From NCBI RefSeq assembly GCF_002076895.1, contig NZ_CP020465.1, positions 3,658,001 to 3,722,000 of the forward strand: a stretch of DNA of 64,000 nt, read 5' to 3'. The DNA comes from Cognaticolwellia beringensis. Lineage in GTDB: Bacteria > Pseudomonadota > Gammaproteobacteria > Enterobacterales > Alteromonadaceae. The notes beneath the pieces are model-generated. The model did not search any database, had not been told where the DNA came from, and saw only the letters and a list, made by a program, of their open reading frames with translations. The position numbers were made by a program, and so were the translations under genes. Below, in pieces: positions 18,194 to 26,097 of this stretch. The stretch's first letter is position 1, and every line of letters begins with the position of its first letter.

Positions 18194-18454
18194 ATGAAGA
18201 AGTTAAAAAATGAAGCAGAATTATTGAAAAAAGCCATTGTTATTGGTGAAGGCTACGCGAAAAATCGGGGTTATAAAGGCTTTGCAGCTACAAATGCAGC
18301 AAAGGAAAAAATTGAAAGTTTATATCGTTTACTCGTCAATGATAAACTTATACAGCCGTTGCCAAAAGATGGTGAAGACCTAGCAAGTATGAAGCATAAG
18401 TTAGCGTTATGGATCGCTAAACAACTACCAGCAGATCATCCTTTGCTTAAATAG
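18194..18454 (+). CDS. DUF5062 family protein
   Basis: An 86-aa soluble protein, mostly helical, with many Lys and Glu. The pattern MKKLKNEAELLKKAIVIGEGYAKNRGY at the start and LWIAKQLPADHPLLK at the end fits DUF5062, a family I know from Shewanella and related marine bacteria and which has no known role. Its TAG stop at 18452-18454 lies inside a perfect five-copy tandem octamer, so any slippage there would keep regenerating the stop. Confidence 0.75.
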   Translation: MKKLKNEAELLKKAIVIGEGYAKNRGYKGFAATNAAKEKIESLYRLLVNDKLIQPLPKDGEDLASMKHKLALWIAKQLPADHPLLK

Positions 18455-18486
18455 TTAAATAGTTAAATAGTTAAATAGTTAAATAG
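18447..18486. repeat. Tandem octamer TTAAATAG x5
   Basis: Five exact copies of TTAAATAG run from 18447 to 18486. The first copy supplies the last codon bases and stop of the DUF5062 gene. A short perfect array like this is a candidate site of copy-number variation. Confidence 0.9.
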
Positions 18487-18584
18487 CTCAACACCTGAGC
18501 AATTAACTAAACATAGAATTCACGACAACTAGCGAATTGAATTAGTCCGCAGTTTTAAGTAATCAACAGAAGAATAATCGTTAT

Positions 18585-18797
18585 ATGAACCGTAAAAAGA
18601 AAATTAACCAAACCTTAAAATCCAAAATTAAAAAAATGAATGCTAAATTGCAAAATTCGAGCAAGCCTAAATATGTTTCAAAGGCTGAACGTGCCGCTAT
18701 AGCAGCAAAAGAAGCTGAAGCTAATTTAGCTATAGGATCAAATGAAAATACCTCGGCAAATGATATGGACAGTATTGCTGAAAGCGAAGAAAAATGA
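18585..18797 (+). CDS. DUF2986 small basic protein
   Basis: A 70-aa protein with a very basic N-terminal half (MNRKKKINQTLKSKIKKMNAKL) followed by KPKYVSKAERAAIAAKE and an acidic tail. This opening is diagnostic of DUF2986, a small family of Vibrionales and Alteromonadales with no known function. The charge suggests nucleic-acid or ribosome contact, which is inference only. The ribosome binding site is weak. Confidence 0.8.
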   Translation: MNRKKKINQTLKSKIKKMNAKLQNSSKPKYVSKAERAAIAAKEAEANLAIGSNENTSANDMDSIAESEEK

Positions 18798-18813
18798 GGC
18801 CTAATATATTACT

Positions 18814-19326
18814 ATGTTGGAAGCTAGTTGTGAGGTTAAAAGAATTGTAATTTTTGGCAATTCTGCATCAGGTAAGTCTAGCTTGGCAAAAATGCTCGCT
18901 GAACAACATCAACTTGCCCATTTAGATTTAGACACCTTAGCTTGGCTTCCAATAACAGAATATTCATCCATGCCACAGCGTCAAAGCGTCGATATTTCTG
19001 TCAGTGAAATAAACACCTTTATTAAGCAAAATAACCAGTGGGTGATAGAAGGCTGTTATAGTGATTTACTCAGCCATTCGCTAGAAAAGTGCAGCGAAGT
19101 CATATTCTTAAATCTACCGATTGAACTTTGTTTTAGCAATGCGAAAAACCGTCCTTGGGAAGCCCATAAATATAAAACTAAAGCCGATCAAGATAATAAC
19201 TTACCTATGCTGCTTGATTGGATCTCCCAATATGAAAGCCGTACAGATACCTTTTCAAAAGCCGCCCATAAAAAGCTTTATGACGAGTTTATTGGTAAGA
19301 AAACACAGCACATTGATAATCAGTAA
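18814..19326 (+). CDS. P-loop kinase-like (AAA/FlaR-type) protein
   Basis: A 170-aa P-loop protein. The Walker A motif is IFGNSASGKSSLAKMLAE at about residues 13-30, followed by LAHLDLDTLAWLP, which corresponds to the substrate-binding Asp region of adenylate- and shikimate-kinase-like enzymes, and by VIEGCYSDLL. Proteins like this are often annotated as DNA topology modulation protein FlaR or as AAA family ATPase; the actual substrate is unknown. It starts 17 bases after the DUF2986 gene and may share its message. The gene ends 38 bases before the IS3-type element and appears intact. Confidence 0.8.
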   Translation: MLEASCEVKRIVIFGNSASGKSSLAKMLAEQHQLAHLDLDTLAWLPITEYSSMPQRQSVDISVSEINTFIKQNNQWVIEGCYSDLLSHSLEKCSEVIFLNLPIELCFSNAKNRPWEAHKYKTKADQDNNLPMLLDWISQYESRTDTFSKAAHKKLYDEFIGKKTQHIDNQ

Positions 19327-19404
19327 CTTTCAACTATAAGTCGTAATATGTTGTCGTTTAATTATGACCTGGTCAACTAAATTCAGACACCCTAGTTAAG
19401 TTCG

Positions 19405-20241
19405 CTAAGCTACCTTTTTCAGTTCTCTTTCTTTACACTCAAATTCATTGGGGTTTTGATAACCAAGATATGAGTGCATTCTTTTGCTGTTGTACCACAT
19501 CGTGATGTAGTTCAGCACATCTTGTTGAGCTGCATAACGTGTTCGATAGTTACGCCAATGCACGCGTTCTTGTTTTAAACTACCAAAGAAGCTCTCTGCT
19601 ACCGCATTATCCCAGCAGCAACCTTTCTTACTCATACTACCAACAAAGCCATGTAACTTGAGTATTCGTCTATATTGATGACTCGCATATTGAACACCTT
19701 GATCTGAATGTACTATCAGTCCAGCCTTTGCTTTTCGTTGCCACATTGCCATGGTGAGAGCATCACAAACAAGTTGAGCTTTCATTCTTGAACCCATGCT
19801 CCAACCGACAACTTTACGAGAGTATAGGTCGATTACTATCGCCAAATAAAGCCAGCCTTCTGAAGTCCATATGTAGGTAATATCTTGCACCCACGCTTGG
19901 TTAGGTTGTTGCACATCAAAGTCTTGCTCAAGTTCGTTCGCGTACACGGGCTTGTTGTGTTCGCTGTTTGTCGTTGCTTTATATTTTTTCTTGTAACGTA
20001 CCCAAACGTTTGCTTCTTTCATTAATTGCGCTGTTTTTCTACGGCTAACTGGGAAGCTGAGTGCATTCAACGCTTTCTGAATACGTCTTTCGCCATAAGT
20101 ATTATCGCTAAATTTTGCAATATCTTTCACCCATTTCAGCATCTCTTGATGGGTTGTATCAATGGGTCTTTGAGCCTTTCTTTTCTGATAACTATAATAA
20201 TTGTTACTTTTTATACCCAGTACTCGACACATCAGTATCAC
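19405..20241 (-). CDS. IS3-family transposase OrfB (integrase core)
   Basis: Catalytic part of the IS3-family transposase. It has the HTH_21-like region (DNTYGERRIQKALNAL) and an rve integrase core with DITYIWTSEGWLYLAIVIDLYSRKVVGW (first Asp), VHSDQGVQYAS (second Asp) and CWDNAVAESFFGSLKQE (catalytic Glu). It is almost certainly made as an OrfAB fusion: in the -1 frame relative to OrfA, coding continues upstream as KKATVFFAKETKY into this ORF, so the apparent start at 20241 is not the real one. It ends 40 bases inside the left end of the element and looks intact. Confidence 0.93.
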   Translation of the reverse strand: MILMCRVLGIKSNNYYSYQKRKAQRPIDTTHQEMLKWVKDIAKFSDNTYGERRIQKALNALSFPVSRRKTAQLMKEANVWVRYKKKYKATTNSEHNKPVYANELEQDFDVQQPNQAWVQDITYIWTSEGWLYLAIVIDLYSRKVVGWSMGSRMKAQLVCDALTMAMWQRKAKAGLIVHSDQGVQYASHQYRRILKLHGFVGSMSKKGCCWDNAVAESFFGSLKQERVHWRNYRTRYAAQQDVLNYITMWYNSKRMHSYLGYQNPNEFECKERELKKVA

Positions 20242-20254
20242 AGGCCAGATCTTC

Positions 20255-20572
20255 TTATGTTGGGTAACAAACGAGTATTTTACTTCGTTTCTTTTGCAAA
20301 GAAGACCGTCGCTTTTTTAATATCTCACGCTCCATTTCTAGGCGCTTTACTTGAGCTTTAAGTTTACGGATTTCATCTTGCTCTGGCGTTAGCTTTCCAT
20401 TTCCTCTAAAAGCATGACCATCATCATTTTCAGCTTCTTTGATCCATCGACCAAGCACTTGAGCACTGACGTCTAAATTTCTAGCGGCTTCTGCTACAGC
20501 GTAGTTTTGATCTCTAACGAGTGCAATTGCATCTAGTTTGAATTCTTTTGAATAAGTTTTACGGTTTTTCAT
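20255..20572 (-). CDS. IS3-family transposase OrfA (HTH)
   Basis: A 105-aa frame with the helix-turn-helix of IS3/IS911-type OrfA (TYSKEFKLDAIALVRDQNYAVAEAARNLDVSAQVLGRWIKEAE) and then a leucine-zipper-like helix (IRKLKAQVKRLEMEREILKK). The slippery heptamer AAAAAAG is at 20312-20318 on the minus strand, and the OrfB frame is entered by a -1 shift there. The C-terminal residues after the shift site are the unshifted product. Confidence 0.9.
   Translation of the reverse strand: MKNRKTYSKEFKLDAIALVRDQNYAVAEAARNLDVSAQVLGRWIKEAENDDGHAFRGNGKLTPEQDEIRKLKAQVKRLEMEREILKKRRSSLQKKRSKILVCYPT
20312..20318 (-). promoter_or_regulatory. Programmed -1 frameshift site AAAAAAG
   Basis: The minus-strand heptamer AAAAAAG lies in the OrfA codons for LKK. 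A -1 shift here joins OrfA to the OrfB frame, which is open from this point, as is usual in the IS3 family. Confidence 0.75.
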
Positions 20573-20635
20573 TTGTATCTCCAGTTAAGTCTATTATGTC
20601 TTAACTGGGGTAGTCGTATCAATTAGACCACGTCA

Positions 20636-20979
20636 AACGTTACTTAAATTTCTTATCAAATAACTCACCTGAAAATGGACTTGAGGCAGTTCTCCATATT
20701 TTTACAAAATTGAGGCAGTGGATGAAAGAATGCGCTCCCAATGGATGTATGTCGGTGTGTGCCCTTGGGGCATTTCCTGAACACGACCGTATTAAGCAAA
20801 CTGTCAAAGCTCACAAACAAGATGTTAGAAATTTCTTGGGTAAACATAGCCTACGTATAGACTTAGCCACTCAGTTGTTTTTGCTTCATGAGGGGGTATC
20901 AAGCGCTTGGCCGGTATTTGGTGATGAAACTTTGAACTCCGCACAACAAACTATTTTAAGTTTATTAGGGGAAAGCTAA
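20636..20979 (+). pseudogene. TetR-family regulator remnant, C-terminal part
   Basis: The frame is open from the right edge of the IS to 20979. The sequence (RYLNFLSNNSPENGLEAVLHIFTKLRQW, then CMSVCALGAFPEHDRIKQTVKAHKQ) resembles the ligand-binding C-terminal part of a TetR regulator. The N-terminal helix-turn-helix is absent: it is not found on the other side of the IS. Gene loss is therefore by insertion plus deletion rather than simple interruption. It lies directly before a truncated alcohol dehydrogenase gene, probably its former target. An internal ATG at 20710 does not restore a regulator. Confidence 0.7.
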
Positions 20980-21003
20980 TGATGAAAGCTATACCGAAAA
21001 AAA

Positions 21004-21339
21004 ATGAAAGGCGCGCTACTAACCAGTCACGGAGGGCTAGATAAACTAGAATTACATCACGATATATCAACACCATCCCCCAAAGAAAGTGAAGTGTTGA
21101 TTCGTGTTTCTGCTGCCGGTGTGAACAATACCGACATTAACACGCGAATTGGTTGGTATTCGAAGGACAACAATAGCAGCGACGATGCAAGCTGGAGTGG
21201 AAATTCGTTAGTTTTTCCACGTATTCAAGGTGCCGATGTTTGTGGTGAAATTGTCGCTGTTGGTAGTTTAGTTGAACCAAGCAGAGTGGGTGAACGGGTA
21301 TTAATAGAGCCTTGTATAACTGTTAATTTGGTCACCTAA
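21004..21339 (+). pseudogene. Zinc-type alcohol dehydrogenase (MDR) fragment
   Basis: A 111-aa product covering only the N-terminal GroES-like domain of a medium-chain dehydrogenase/reductase (MKGALLTSHGGLDKLELH, VLIRVSAAGVNNTDINTRIGWY, FPRIQGADVCGEIVAVGS, GERVLIEPC). The nucleotide-binding domain is missing and the frame ends soon after ERVLIEPC with NLVT. Full-length relatives are about 330-370 aa, so this is a truncated gene. It starts 24 bases after the tetR remnant, consistent with a former regulator-target pair that is now decaying. Confidence 0.75.
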
Positions 21340-21463
21340 GTAGCAGTGTTATTATGTACCTCATCAAACTATATGGAAAATACCTTTATTTACTCTACAA
21401 ATACCTTTCACCACTTTACGTTGAAATAATGACATTTTCGTCTCAATTCAGTGAATAAAGCCC

Positions 21464-21489
21464 AAAAAAAGCCCATATAAAATGGGCTT
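21464..21489 (-). terminator. Rho-independent terminator of the TonB receptor gene
   Basis: AAGCCCAT and ATGGGCTT form an eight-bp stem at 21469-21489. Read on the minus strand the stem is followed by a run of seven T (the A run at 21464-21470 on the plus strand). It lies about 40 bases after the receptor stop. Confidence 0.8.
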
Positions 21490-21527
21490 GTTCTTGCTAC
21501 ATTGTGTCTTACGTTGTTAATGACAAA

Positions 21528-23948
21528 TTAAAAGTCGTATTTAAGCGTAATACTACTTGTTCTGCCGTTAATCGTTCTTGCTCTGATAATATCATTCGCA
21601 GGAATGTTACCTTCTTCAGCTTCTGTTATACCTGTAGTATCAAACAGGTTATTAACATTCAACGCAATGCTAAACGTGTCTGAAAGGTAATATTGAGCGA
21701 AGGCATTTACTTGCGTGTAGCCATCAAATTTAAGGATATCGTCTGCACTTTGATCACCACCATCTTGCGCATAAGCTTCTGAAGTACCTATTAAGCTAAG
21801 ACCCGCAGAGCCTTGTTCAAAGTTATAGCGCGTAGTTAGTGAATAAACAAAGTCAGCTTGTCTTCTTGGGGTATTTCCCACTGAAGCTGAATTTACGCCA
21901 TCTTTGGTAATTTCTGCATCAGTCCAAGTAACATTACCACGAATATCAAAATCACCAATGTAATAAGCGCTTTCTAGCTCAAGACCATATGATTCATATA
22001 CACGGTCAAAGAACTTTTGGCTTGTTGCTTCAAAGTTTTGCTCTTGCGTTTCAGCAAAGAAAGCCGTCGCAAATACCGATAGTTTATCTTGGCGAAACTT
22101 AATACCAGCTTCGAATTGGTCAACTTCATCAACAGCATCTTCATCGGCTACTGAGCCATCAGCGGCAATTTTACCAAAAGCTAAACGGTCAGCATTAGCT
22201 GTACCACCACGGCTTAGTCGACCAAAAACAGCTAAATCGTCATTTACAATGTAGTTAGCACCAATTGAGTAAGATGTGTAACTCCAATCATAATTTACAA
22301 TAGAAGGCGCACTATTATTTACTGAAGATACGCTCATTTCAGGCACTGAAATCTCGCCGTCTCTGTTCATGTCTATTTCAGATTGCACTGCACCAGCATA
22401 TGTACCTGTGGCTTCACCGCTGTCATGACGAACACTTGCATCGATAGTAAAATCACCAAAAACTGAGTTAATGGCAATATAAGGTGCTGTTACGTCATAT
22501 TGAAGGTCATAGTTACGTGTACAACAGTTGCCCCACGCTGGAACACCATAAGCAATTAAACCACTATCAGAAAAACTTGTACCGTCAGCCGCTGCAACAT
22601 TAATAAGTGCTGCGTTGTCGCCTTTAACTTCTGATAAATAAGAATTCCAAAGCCATGATTGCTCGATATTTTGTAATGACTTGTAATAACCAAAAGTAAT
22701 GTTGGTATCACCAATAGTTTTTAATATTTTTAAGTCATTAACCATGAAATCTAAGTTGCTCATTTCAACATCAAAGGTATGAATACGCATTAAGTTAGCG
22801 CCAGTATAAGCATTACCTTGTTGAGGACCATTTGCATAAGTCAATTGCGCGCCTGTACCCGCTAAACTACCAGCAAGCGTTTGACTATCTTGAATGCTTT
22901 CTGGAAATGGCGAGGTAAAACTGCCTTTCGTGCTTGACGTTCTAAATCTGTTTTCAATCGACCAGTCATTACCCAAGTCAAATACAGCCTCTAAACCAAC
23001 AGAGTCAACCGTTGGGTTCATGCCATCACGCATGTCTGCACGGCGAAGGTTGCCATCACCGTCAGTGCTTAATATTGAGGTGAAATATGCTGAATGAGGC
23101 GTATCTGATGAAGGGTCGAAACTACCCACTGACTTGCCATTTGAACTGGCTGGCATGGGTAAGTAAGCAATGGTTTTATCATCCAAGTGCTTGTAATAAA
23201 GTCTCACGTAACCTTTATCAAATTCTTTGGTAATGTTGGCTTTAATTTGTCCGCCTTTATTACCTGTATAACCCGCTTCTCTTGGTCCTTCACCTTGACG
23301 ATAAAAACCACCAAGATGAAAATACATGCTGTCGTTTAGCTCGCCGCCAAACTCAAAATCTGTACGAGTATGATCGTAATCTAAACCAATGGTTGTCGCT
23401 ACGCTGCCAGAATCAGACTCACCTGTTTTACTGATGATATTAATGATGCCGCCTGGAGCATTTGTTGCTAAAGTAGAAGCCGAGCCACCACGAATTGATT
23501 CGATTGATGACATTGTGCTATCGAGTCTAAGGAAAATATCGGCATTACCAAAAGCTATATCACCAAATTGTAAAATGGGTAATCCATCTTCTTGTAATTG
23601 TAGAAATTTTGCGCCACCAGCAGCCACAGGAAGACCACGTACAGCAATATTTGCGTTACCTTCACCACCAGACGACTCAGAACGAATACCAGGGATGGAT
23701 CTAAAAGCTTCGGCTGAACTTCTCGGTGTTGTTACTTCAATTTGATCAGCAGATAAGCTACTTACTGAAACACTTGATGCCATAACAGTAGAACCTTTAC
23801 CTGCGGCACCTGTTACAACTATTCGTTCAAAGTCTAAGCCTTTTTTTTCTATTGCGGCTTCATCGGTTATTTCTGCGGCACTTAAGCTTGAGCATATAGC
23901 TAAAGTTAATGTGCTCAATAGTAATTTTTTATATGTGAACTGTTGCAT
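21528..23948 (-). CDS. TonB-dependent outer-membrane receptor, probably for sucrose or a related sugar
   Basis: An 806-aa outer-membrane receptor. It has a signal peptide (LLLSTLTLAICSSLSAAEI), then a TonB-box-like ERIVVTGAAG at about residues 41-50, and a plug domain (IPGIRSESSGGEGNANIAVRGLP; IESIRGGSASTLATNAPGGIINIISKTGE). The C-terminal half is a beta-barrel ending in the aromatic-terminal SSITLKYDF. It imports its ligand using TonB energy. The gene faces a GPH symporter and a sucrose phosphorylase across an intergenic region, and its promoter carries the same palindrome as that of the phosphorylase, so sucrose is the likely ligand; this is inference from context. Confidence 0.92.
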   Translation of the reverse strand: MQQFTYKKLLLSTLTLAICSSLSAAEITDEAAIEKKGLDFERIVVTGAAGKGSTVMASSVSVSSLSADQIEVTTPRSSAEAFRSIPGIRSESSGGEGNANIAVRGLPVAAGGAKFLQLQEDGLPILQFGDIAFGNADIFLRLDSTMSSIESIRGGSASTLATNAPGGIINIISKTGESDSGSVATTIGLDYDHTRTDFEFGGELNDSMYFHLGGFYRQGEGPREAGYTGNKGGQIKANITKEFDKGYVRLYYKHLDDKTIAYLPMPASSNGKSVGSFDPSSDTPHSAYFTSILSTDGDGNLRRADMRDGMNPTVDSVGLEAVFDLGNDWSIENRFRTSSTKGSFTSPFPESIQDSQTLAGSLAGTGAQLTYANGPQQGNAYTGANLMRIHTFDVEMSNLDFMVNDLKILKTIGDTNITFGYYKSLQNIEQSWLWNSYLSEVKGDNAALINVAAADGTSFSDSGLIAYGVPAWGNCCTRNYDLQYDVTAPYIAINSVFGDFTIDASVRHDSGEATGTYAGAVQSEIDMNRDGEISVPEMSVSSVNNSAPSIVNYDWSYTSYSIGANYIVNDDLAVFGRLSRGGTANADRLAFGKIAADGSVADEDAVDEVDQFEAGIKFRQDKLSVFATAFFAETQEQNFEATSQKFFDRVYESYGLELESAYYIGDFDIRGNVTWTDAEITKDGVNSASVGNTPRRQADFVYSLTTRYNFEQGSAGLSLIGTSEAYAQDGGDQSADDILKFDGYTQVNAFAQYYLSDTFSIALNVNNLFDTTGITEAEEGNIPANDIIRARTINGRTSSITLKYDF

Positions 23949-24020
23949 TTGGTCACCCCATGTTGCTTTTATAATATGTTTTTAATTATTAAAATAGTTA
24001 TGTTTGATACTGTAATCCAA

Positions 24021-24034
24021 CTTAATCGATTAAG
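24021..24034. promoter_or_regulatory. LacI-type operator before the TonB receptor
   Basis: CTTAATCGATTAAG is a perfect 14-bp palindrome, extended to 16 by A and T. The central CG with flanking AAT/ATT is the usual form of LacI-family operators. It lies just downstream of a good -10/-35 pair for the receptor, where a bound repressor would block transcription. An identical copy lies at 26056-26069. Confidence 0.8.
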
Positions 24035-24037
24035 TAA

Positions 24038-24066
24038 TTATTATTGAAAATATGATTACTTTGCAA
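24038..24066 (-). promoter_or_regulatory. Predicted promoter of the TonB receptor gene
   Basis: On the minus strand TTGCAA (24061-24066) and TAATAA (24038-24043) are separated by exactly 17 bases. The operator at 24021-24034 begins four bases after the -10 element, at the expected transcription start. The leader is about 80 bases long. Confidence 0.55.
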
Positions 24067-24273
24067 GCACTTTTTAAATTTAATTTATTTATTTTTATTA
24101 TTCATTGATAACTAAGATGATTTTTAGATAGAACAACTAACAGCTATTGTTAGTTTATTAACTGTAGATTAATTTTGTAGAGCTACACGCCTTAACTCAG
24201 TTATGCCTTGGGAGCTTATTCCTATGCAGCTCTTCTACTATACAAGCTTATTGATTGCTTAGACTGTTAACGA

Positions 24274-24312
24274 ATAAAGGGCATATGTAAATTTTCACTT
24301 ACGCCCTTTATA
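24274..24312 (-). terminator. Terminator-like hairpin after the symporter gene
   Basis: ATAAAGGGC at about 24274-24282 pairs with GCCCTTTAT at about 24303-24311, with a loop of about 20 bases. It lies just past the stop of the symporter gene on the minus strand. There is no long T-run, so efficiency is uncertain. Confidence 0.5.
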
Positions 24313-24330
24313 TTACATAACCTTGCTAGC

Positions 24331-25704
24331 TCAGCTGCGACGTTCAGCTAAATCACATTCAATTTGTGTTAATTGAGCGCGGTCAATTTTGTAGAAAAGT
24401 ATCAGCACGGCTCCCAACAAGAAGAATACCGCGGGCAATATATTAAACATATAACGAATACCTTCAATTGACTCAGGCGTTTGGGTTTGATTAGCAACAA
24501 AGCCGAATGCAGCAAGAATAAAACCCGGTAATGCACCACCTAAAGCAGAGCCAAACTTCAATGAGAACATAGAAGCTGACACCGTTAAACCTGCACTATT
24601 GTTACCTGTTTTCCATTCCCCGTACTCTACACAGTCGGTATACATGGTGAATAACAAGGTGATTGCAATACCAAAGGTAATAATCCCTAAGGTATGAACT
24701 ATGGTTGTAAGTGCGACATTATCTGGGGAGATAGTAAAGCCGAAAAATAATAATATTGCATGGAAGAAATTAGTAACAAACATTAATTTATGTTTTTCAA
24801 AACGAGCAACCAACATGGGGGTAATCAGCGCACCGAATAGCTGGCCTAGCAAACCACATGAAATAATAAATGTTGTTTGGTCCATCCACAAAAATACATT
24901 ACTTCCGTCGTCATTCATATAATATTTAGTGTAATAAGCGATTGACGCAAAACGTGCAACCAAGCCAACAACAATAAAAACCCCAGTGCCCACTAGTATC
25001 AACCATGACTTGTTCTTCAATAAAGTTGATAGATCATCTTTGATACTAGCCTCATGCTTTTTAGGCATGACTCTTTCTCTGGTAACTGCAAAGGTATACC
25101 AAAAAACGGCGACGGAAAGCACTGCAAATAAAATGATAGTTAAGCGAAAACCAAGTAGTTCATCGCCACCCCCTAAAAACTCAACTAAAGGCTTTGCGGA
25201 AGCCCCAACCACTAGCGAGCCTATTGAGGCAAAAATAAATCTAAATTGTGCCGCTTTAGTCCGCTCGCCTGATTCAGGATGAATAACTGCCATGAGCCCT
25301 GAATAAGGAACATTAATCGCGGTATAAGCTAGCATGACCAATGAATAAGATACGTAAGCAAAAATTAATTTACCGGTGTCACCAAATTCAGGACCTAAGA
25401 ATAAAAGGTAACCAAGCAATGCATAAGGAATTGCCATCCAAAGCAAGTAAGGGCGATACTTGCCCCACTTAGTGGTTGTGCGGTCAGCAAGTAAGCCCAT
25501 AGCAGGATCACTAATGGCATCAATAACTTTTGTCACCAATAACATGGTTGCTGCTGCAGCAGCAGAAATACCGTACACATCCGTGTAATAATAAAGCAGG
25601 AACAGCGCAAAGAACCCCATATAGAAGTTTGAAGCCATATCCCCCATGCCATAACCTACCTTTTCTTTAAAAGATAATGGCCCCGTATCAAATTTTGTTG
25701 TCAT
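24331..25704 (-). CDS. GPH-family (MelB-like) sugar:cation symporter
   Basis: A 457-aa inner-membrane transporter of the glycoside-pentoside-hexuronide:cation group within the MFS. It has 12 hydrophobic helices, the family's N-terminal KEKVGYGMGDMASNFYMGF and DAISDPAMGLLADRTTTKWGKYRPYLLW (the conserved GPH block), and CVEYGEWKTGNNSAGL in the second half, another family hallmark. Substrate is most likely sucrose, from its place between a TonB receptor and a sucrose phosphorylase gene with shared operator. GGGGAA precedes the ATG. It is divergent from the phosphorylase gene across about 390 bases. Confidence 0.92.
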   Translation of the reverse strand: MTTKFDTGPLSFKEKVGYGMGDMASNFYMGFFALFLLYYYTDVYGISAAAAATMLLVTKVIDAISDPAMGLLADRTTTKWGKYRPYLLWMAIPYALLGYLLFLGPEFGDTGKLIFAYVSYSLVMLAYTAINVPYSGLMAVIHPESGERTKAAQFRFIFASIGSLVVGASAKPLVEFLGGGDELLGFRLTIILFAVLSVAVFWYTFAVTRERVMPKKHEASIKDDLSTLLKNKSWLILVGTGVFIVVGLVARFASIAYYTKYYMNDDGSNVFLWMDQTTFIISCGLLGQLFGALITPMLVARFEKHKLMFVTNFFHAILLFFGFTISPDNVALTTIVHTLGIITFGIAITLLFTMYTDCVEYGEWKTGNNSAGLTVSASMFSLKFGSALGGALPGFILAAFGFVANQTQTPESIEGIRYMFNILPAVFFLLGAVLILFYKIDRAQLTQIECDLAERRS

Positions 25705-26097
25705 AATTATAATTCCCCAAACTACACCCTTAACACCACACTAAACAACACTCTAAACAAAGATTAACAACACAGTTAACACTTTGTAGTGTGTATATTT
25801 GACCATGTAATACAATTGATTTTTATTGTTGATGGTTTTTAAGCTAACTGAGCCAAAAATATAAAACGCTTTATCAAATAAAGAGGCAAATGCATATAGA
25901 CTCGCTATATTCTATTTATTTAACAAAGGGTTTTTAGCAAAATAATAGCTAAAAAATTAACACCTTATTCAATGCGTATTCAATTCTTATCGTCTTAACA
26001 ACTTAAAAAGTAAAAATTATTCTTGATTAAAGTTGCATAGTATATAAACATAAGCCTTAATCGATTAAGATGCAACTTGAAATTAAATGGTAAAGTT
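25705..26097. other. Divergent regulatory region, symporter / sucrose phosphorylase
   Basis: No gene is present. It contains the phosphorylase operator (26056-26069) with a candidate -10 (TATAAA at 26043-26048) and a weak -35 (TCTTGA about 16 bases upstream). TTTTTAGC at 25931-25938 and GCTAAAAA at 25948-25955 form an inverted repeat of unknown role. I saw no second copy of the operator near the symporter start, so that gene may be controlled from a distance or separately. Confidence 0.5.
26056..26069. promoter_or_regulatory. LacI-type operator before sucrose phosphorylase
   Basis: Perfect palindrome CTTAATCGATTAAG, identical to the one at 24021-24034 in front of the TonB receptor. It lies 29 bases before the phosphorylase ATG, downstream of the probable -10, so a bound LacI-family repressor would block the gene. 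The obvious candidate repressor is encoded at 27704. Confidence 0.8.

Larger units (their letters stand above)
19365..20635. mobile_element. IS3-family insertion sequence, 1271 bp
   Basis: Two transposase frames lie between imperfect terminal inverted repeats of about 36 bp. The left end begins TGACCTGGTC at 19365; the right end, read on the minus strand, begins TGACGTGGTC at 20635. Both ends converge on the same AGTTAAG block further in. The ends have the TG...CA form expected of IS3 elements. No 3-4 bp target duplication is visible (ATTA on the left, AACG on the right), which suggests that flanking DNA was deleted or rearranged after insertion. The left 22 bases occur once more, alone, at 48193-48214. 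Confidence 0.92.

Noticed and set aside
19356-20640. Target-site duplication of the IS3 element
   Set aside because: Bases on the left (ATTA) and right (AACG) of the ends do not match over 3-4 positions.
20665-20847. A minus-strand 60-aa frame over the tetR remnant
   Set aside because: The plus-strand frame reads as a TetR C-terminus; the minus frame is its shadow.
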